Source of the DNA: Mucilaginibacter xinganensis
GTDB lineage: Bacteria > Bacteroidota > Bacteroidia > Sphingobacteriales > Sphingobacteriaceae
Reading direction: 5' to 3'
DNA length: 64,000 nucleotides
Assembly: GCA_026225055.1 (NCBI GenBank)
Contig: JAMFSA010000204.1
Span: 1-64,000, forward strand
Shown here: positions 62,143 to 64,000 of the stretch, piece by piece
Layout: each line of letters starts with the position of its first letter
Numbering within the stretch: the first letter of the stretch is position 1
The notes under the pieces: model-generated
The model's input: the letters and a program-made list of their open reading frames with translations, nothing else
Told to the model about the DNA's origin: nothing
The model's database searches: none
Translations under genes and position numbers: made by a program

Positions 62143-64000
62143 TTATATTATAAATGAATTATCGCCCGCTTTAAGCAGGTAAGTTTTTGTTTTCCATATC
62201 AGAATACCGGATGTAGCCGCGGGCAGGTTGATCTTTATCCGCCACTTACTTTTTTCAAGCTGATAGCTTACCGCTACTTTTCCATCCGGATGCGGGATAT
62301 CTCCACTCACGTTTGTCAGCGTACCTAAATGAGGTTCTACCTTTATCTTCCTGAAGCCGGGCGCATAGCTATCGACACCTAAAACTGTCCTGAAAAATTC
62401 AATATTCGGACTCGCGCCCCAGGCGTGGCAATCGGAACGTACGGTTTGCAGGCTCGAATCCTCGGCCCAGGTAGTTAAGCCCATGGCTATGTTTTCGCGC
62501 CAGATATCGAGCCAGTTCATATAATCGTTGCCTAATCCCGCCTTTATCAGTGCCTGGTTCAGGTAATATTTAAAGTATACGGTACATTGGGTTAAGCTTT
62601 TGTCACTAAGCATAAGGTTAGCCATAGCAGGCATATCCGCATCGCTTACCATGCCTGTAAGTATGGCCAGCGAGTTAACGTGTTGTGAGTAGCCTGTTTT
62701 TTCTTTGGTATCAGCATACAGTTTTTTAACCGGATCCCAGTATTTGCGCTGGATGGTGGCTTTTAACTGCGCGGCTTTTTGGCTATAAATAGTGGCATAA
62801 TCCTGCAGGCCAATCTTTGCTTCCATTTCAGCGGCCCATTGGTAGGCCCAAAGCAGTTGCAAGTCATAAATAGCCGCACTGCCGTCTGAGCCTTTAACCT
62901 GTCCGCCTAAGTTACCGGCCCAATCAACAAAAGTCCAGTATGGGGTATCTTTTAACGATCCATCAGCCTGCTGGTATTTGCTAAAGAAATCGAGCACCGC
63001 CCTTTCGCCAACCAGTTTATCCTTGATAAATCTGCTATCGTTACGGTACATCCAGTAATCGTGCAGCATACAAATGTACCAGAGCGAAAATGTGGATATG
63101 ATCTGTGTGCCTTTAGTAGGATAGCAGCTACGGGTAACACCTTCCGCAATGCGCGAATGATCCATCAGGTTAAGGGCATTGCGGGCCAGGCGGTCATCGT
63201 TGGTATTATAGTACGATATTAATGCCTGGATGCGGGTATCGCCGATGTATTGCAATTGTTCGTAGTAAGGGCAATCGGTGTAAGTTTCCCAGGCGTTAAG
63301 GCGGGCCGTGCGCCAGCCGATATCCAGTATTTGTTTGATCTCGGTGTTATCCGAATTAAATACAGCAGTTCGTTTAAAAGGATAGGCGGTGAAAGTTCCG
63401 TAAAGGTCATTAATAGTAAGCGGGTCATTTTGGGTATGTACAATAACCTTGATGTAGCGGTAGGTTCGGAAGTTTAAGGTAGTAAAGGATTGCCCATCGG
63501 TACCGTTGCCGATCAGGCTGTCTATTCGCCCTACAAAATTCTTCCCTTCCACATCATTGCGGTTGCTTTTGCGGTTTGTGCCTTTATCGTACAGGGTTTC
63601 GGCGTAGCCTAAGGAGATCCCGGCATCCTTACCGCCACTGAAATTCAGGGTTATATAGGCATTTGTTTCGAAGGTCTGATCAAGCAGTAAGGTAACGGTT
63701 GTGTTAGCAGGGATAGTTACCGGCTCTTTTTCAGCCGGGAATTTAGCCGGGGTATTGATACCAACCGCGCTGCGTAGTTTAAGGATGCGCTGATAGGTCA
63801 TTTCTCTTGCAGGCAGTGTTGATGGCACTAATGCCCAATCAATCCCCCACGACATACCTTTTAATGTACCATCCATCACTTTAGCCGCTATTGGCCAAGT
63901 AGTGTCGTCATAATTAGCGGCTGTCCAGTCGCCTTTTATGGCCAGGTTCATATCAACCATTTCGCCTTTGCTGGCCGCGAAGAAAAAGCCCGGTACCGGC
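62143..64000 (-). CDS. GH78 family alpha-L-rhamnosidase, 5' end outside window
   Basis: At least 619 codons; the frame is open to the window edge (codons before the ATG at 63960 read PGFFFAASKGE, continuing a beta-sandwich), so the true start is beyond 64000. The visible parts are the N-terminal carbohydrate-binding beta-sandwich (GDWTAANYDDTTWPIAAK; GINTPAKFPAEKEPVTIPANTTVTLLLDQTF), then the (alpha/alpha)6 catalytic domain: WETYTDCPYYEQLQYIGDTRIQ with the probable general acid/base residues of GH78, YWTFVDWAG, and the end region LGVDSYAPGFRKIKVEPHLG. It cleaves terminal alpha-L-rhamnose from glycans or glycosides. It suggests the target glycan is not purely mannan. Confidence 0.9.
   Translation of the reverse strand, partial: PVPGFFFAASKGEMVDMNLAIKGDWTAANYDDTTWPIAAKVMDGTLKGMSWGIDWALVPSTLPAREMTYQRILKLRSAVGINTPAKFPAEKEPVTIPANTTVTLLLDQTFETNAYITLNFSGGKDAGISLGYAETLYDKGTNRKSNRNDVEGKNFVGRIDSLIGNGTDGQSFTTLNFRTYRYIKVIVHTQNDPLTINDLYGTFTAYPFKRTAVFNSDNTEIKQILDIGWRTARLNAWETYTDCPYYEQLQYIGDTRIQALISYYNTNDDRLARNALNLMDHSRIAEGVTRSCYPTKGTQIISTFSLWYICMLHDYWMYRNDSRFIKDKLVGERAVLDFFSKYQQADGSLKDTPYWTFVDWAGNLGGQVKGSDGSAAIYDLQLLWAYQWAAEMEAKIGLQDYATIYSQKAAQLKATIQRKYWDPVKKLYADTKEKTGYSQHVNSLAILTGMVSDADMPAMANLMLSDKSLTQCTVYFKYYLNQALIKAGLGNDYMNWLDIWRENIAMGLTTWAEDSSLQTVRSDCHAWGASPNIEFFRTVLGVDSYAPGFRKIKVEPHLGTLTNVSGDIPHPDGKVAVSYQLEKSKWRIKINLPAATSGILIWKTKTYLLKAGDNSFII

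Noticed and set aside
1..64000. tRNA, rRNA, CRISPR arrays and insertion sequences
   Set aside because: No direct-repeat arrays with spacers, transposase genes or recognisable tRNA/rRNA sequences were seen.

Overview
The window looks like a chromosomal segment of a Bacteroidota species, most likely family Sphingobacteriaceae (Mucilaginibacter/Pedobacter-like). Evidence: several SusC/SusD pairs, DUF4961/DUF5004 surface lipoproteins, promoter boxes of the Bacteroidota type (TAnnTTTG), weak Shine-Dalgarno use, an Hc1-type histone H1-like protein, and dispersed palindromic repeats. The genus is an inference. No rRNA, tRNA, IS element or CRISPR array was seen.

Layout. (1) 1-10.3 kb, mixed genes: a 5'-truncated HxlR regulator, two related SDR oxidoreductases, a divergent Crp/Fnr regulator, a LamG-like secreted protein, a decayed hipBA-like antitoxin/toxin remnant, a DUF5648-like repeat protein, a methyltransferase, a sulfatase lipoprotein gene broken by one in-frame amber codon, and a TPR membrane protein with a tiny acidic ORF convergent to it. 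(2) 10.5-27.1 kb, a block with a sulfur theme: PIG-L deacetylase, then an operon (DUF1214-like lipoprotein, arylsulfotransferase, papain-fold protein, Hc1, region-2-only sigma protein), a family 2A encapsulin shell gene with its cysteine desulfurase cargo, an HxlR/PhzF divergent pair, and a SusC/SusD operon ending in two small membrane proteins and a sterol-desaturase-type hydroxylase. Two operons are preceded by short ORFs ending in three consecutive Cys codons. The promoters of those two operons, of a small attenuator-like unit, and of the encapsulin operon share a candidate operator (AARTCTATR) at a similar distance from the -7 box. I read this as one sulfur/cysteine-responsive regulon; that is the most interesting signal here.

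(3) 27.1-64 kb, a large polysaccharide utilization locus aimed at mannose-rich glycans: LacI regulator, FucP-type MFS transporter, GH130 phosphorylase, three GH92 alpha-mannosidases, an Lgt paralogue, two SusC and two SusD proteins with DUF5004/DUF4961, a CE1-like esterase, two SGNH hydrolases, a GH38 alpha-mannosidase, a ricin-lectin/DUF5005-like protein, a GH2 exo-glycosidase and a 5'-truncated GH78 alpha-L-rhamnosidase. A motif AACGGTTTAGCAAA lies upstream of four transcription units in the distal half and is a candidate LacI-family operator. Surface SusCD and lipoproteins would bind and import glycan, periplasmic GH92/GH38/GH2/GH78 enzymes and esterases would trim it, GH130 would phosphorolyse beta-mannosides, and the MFS protein would take up the sugars.
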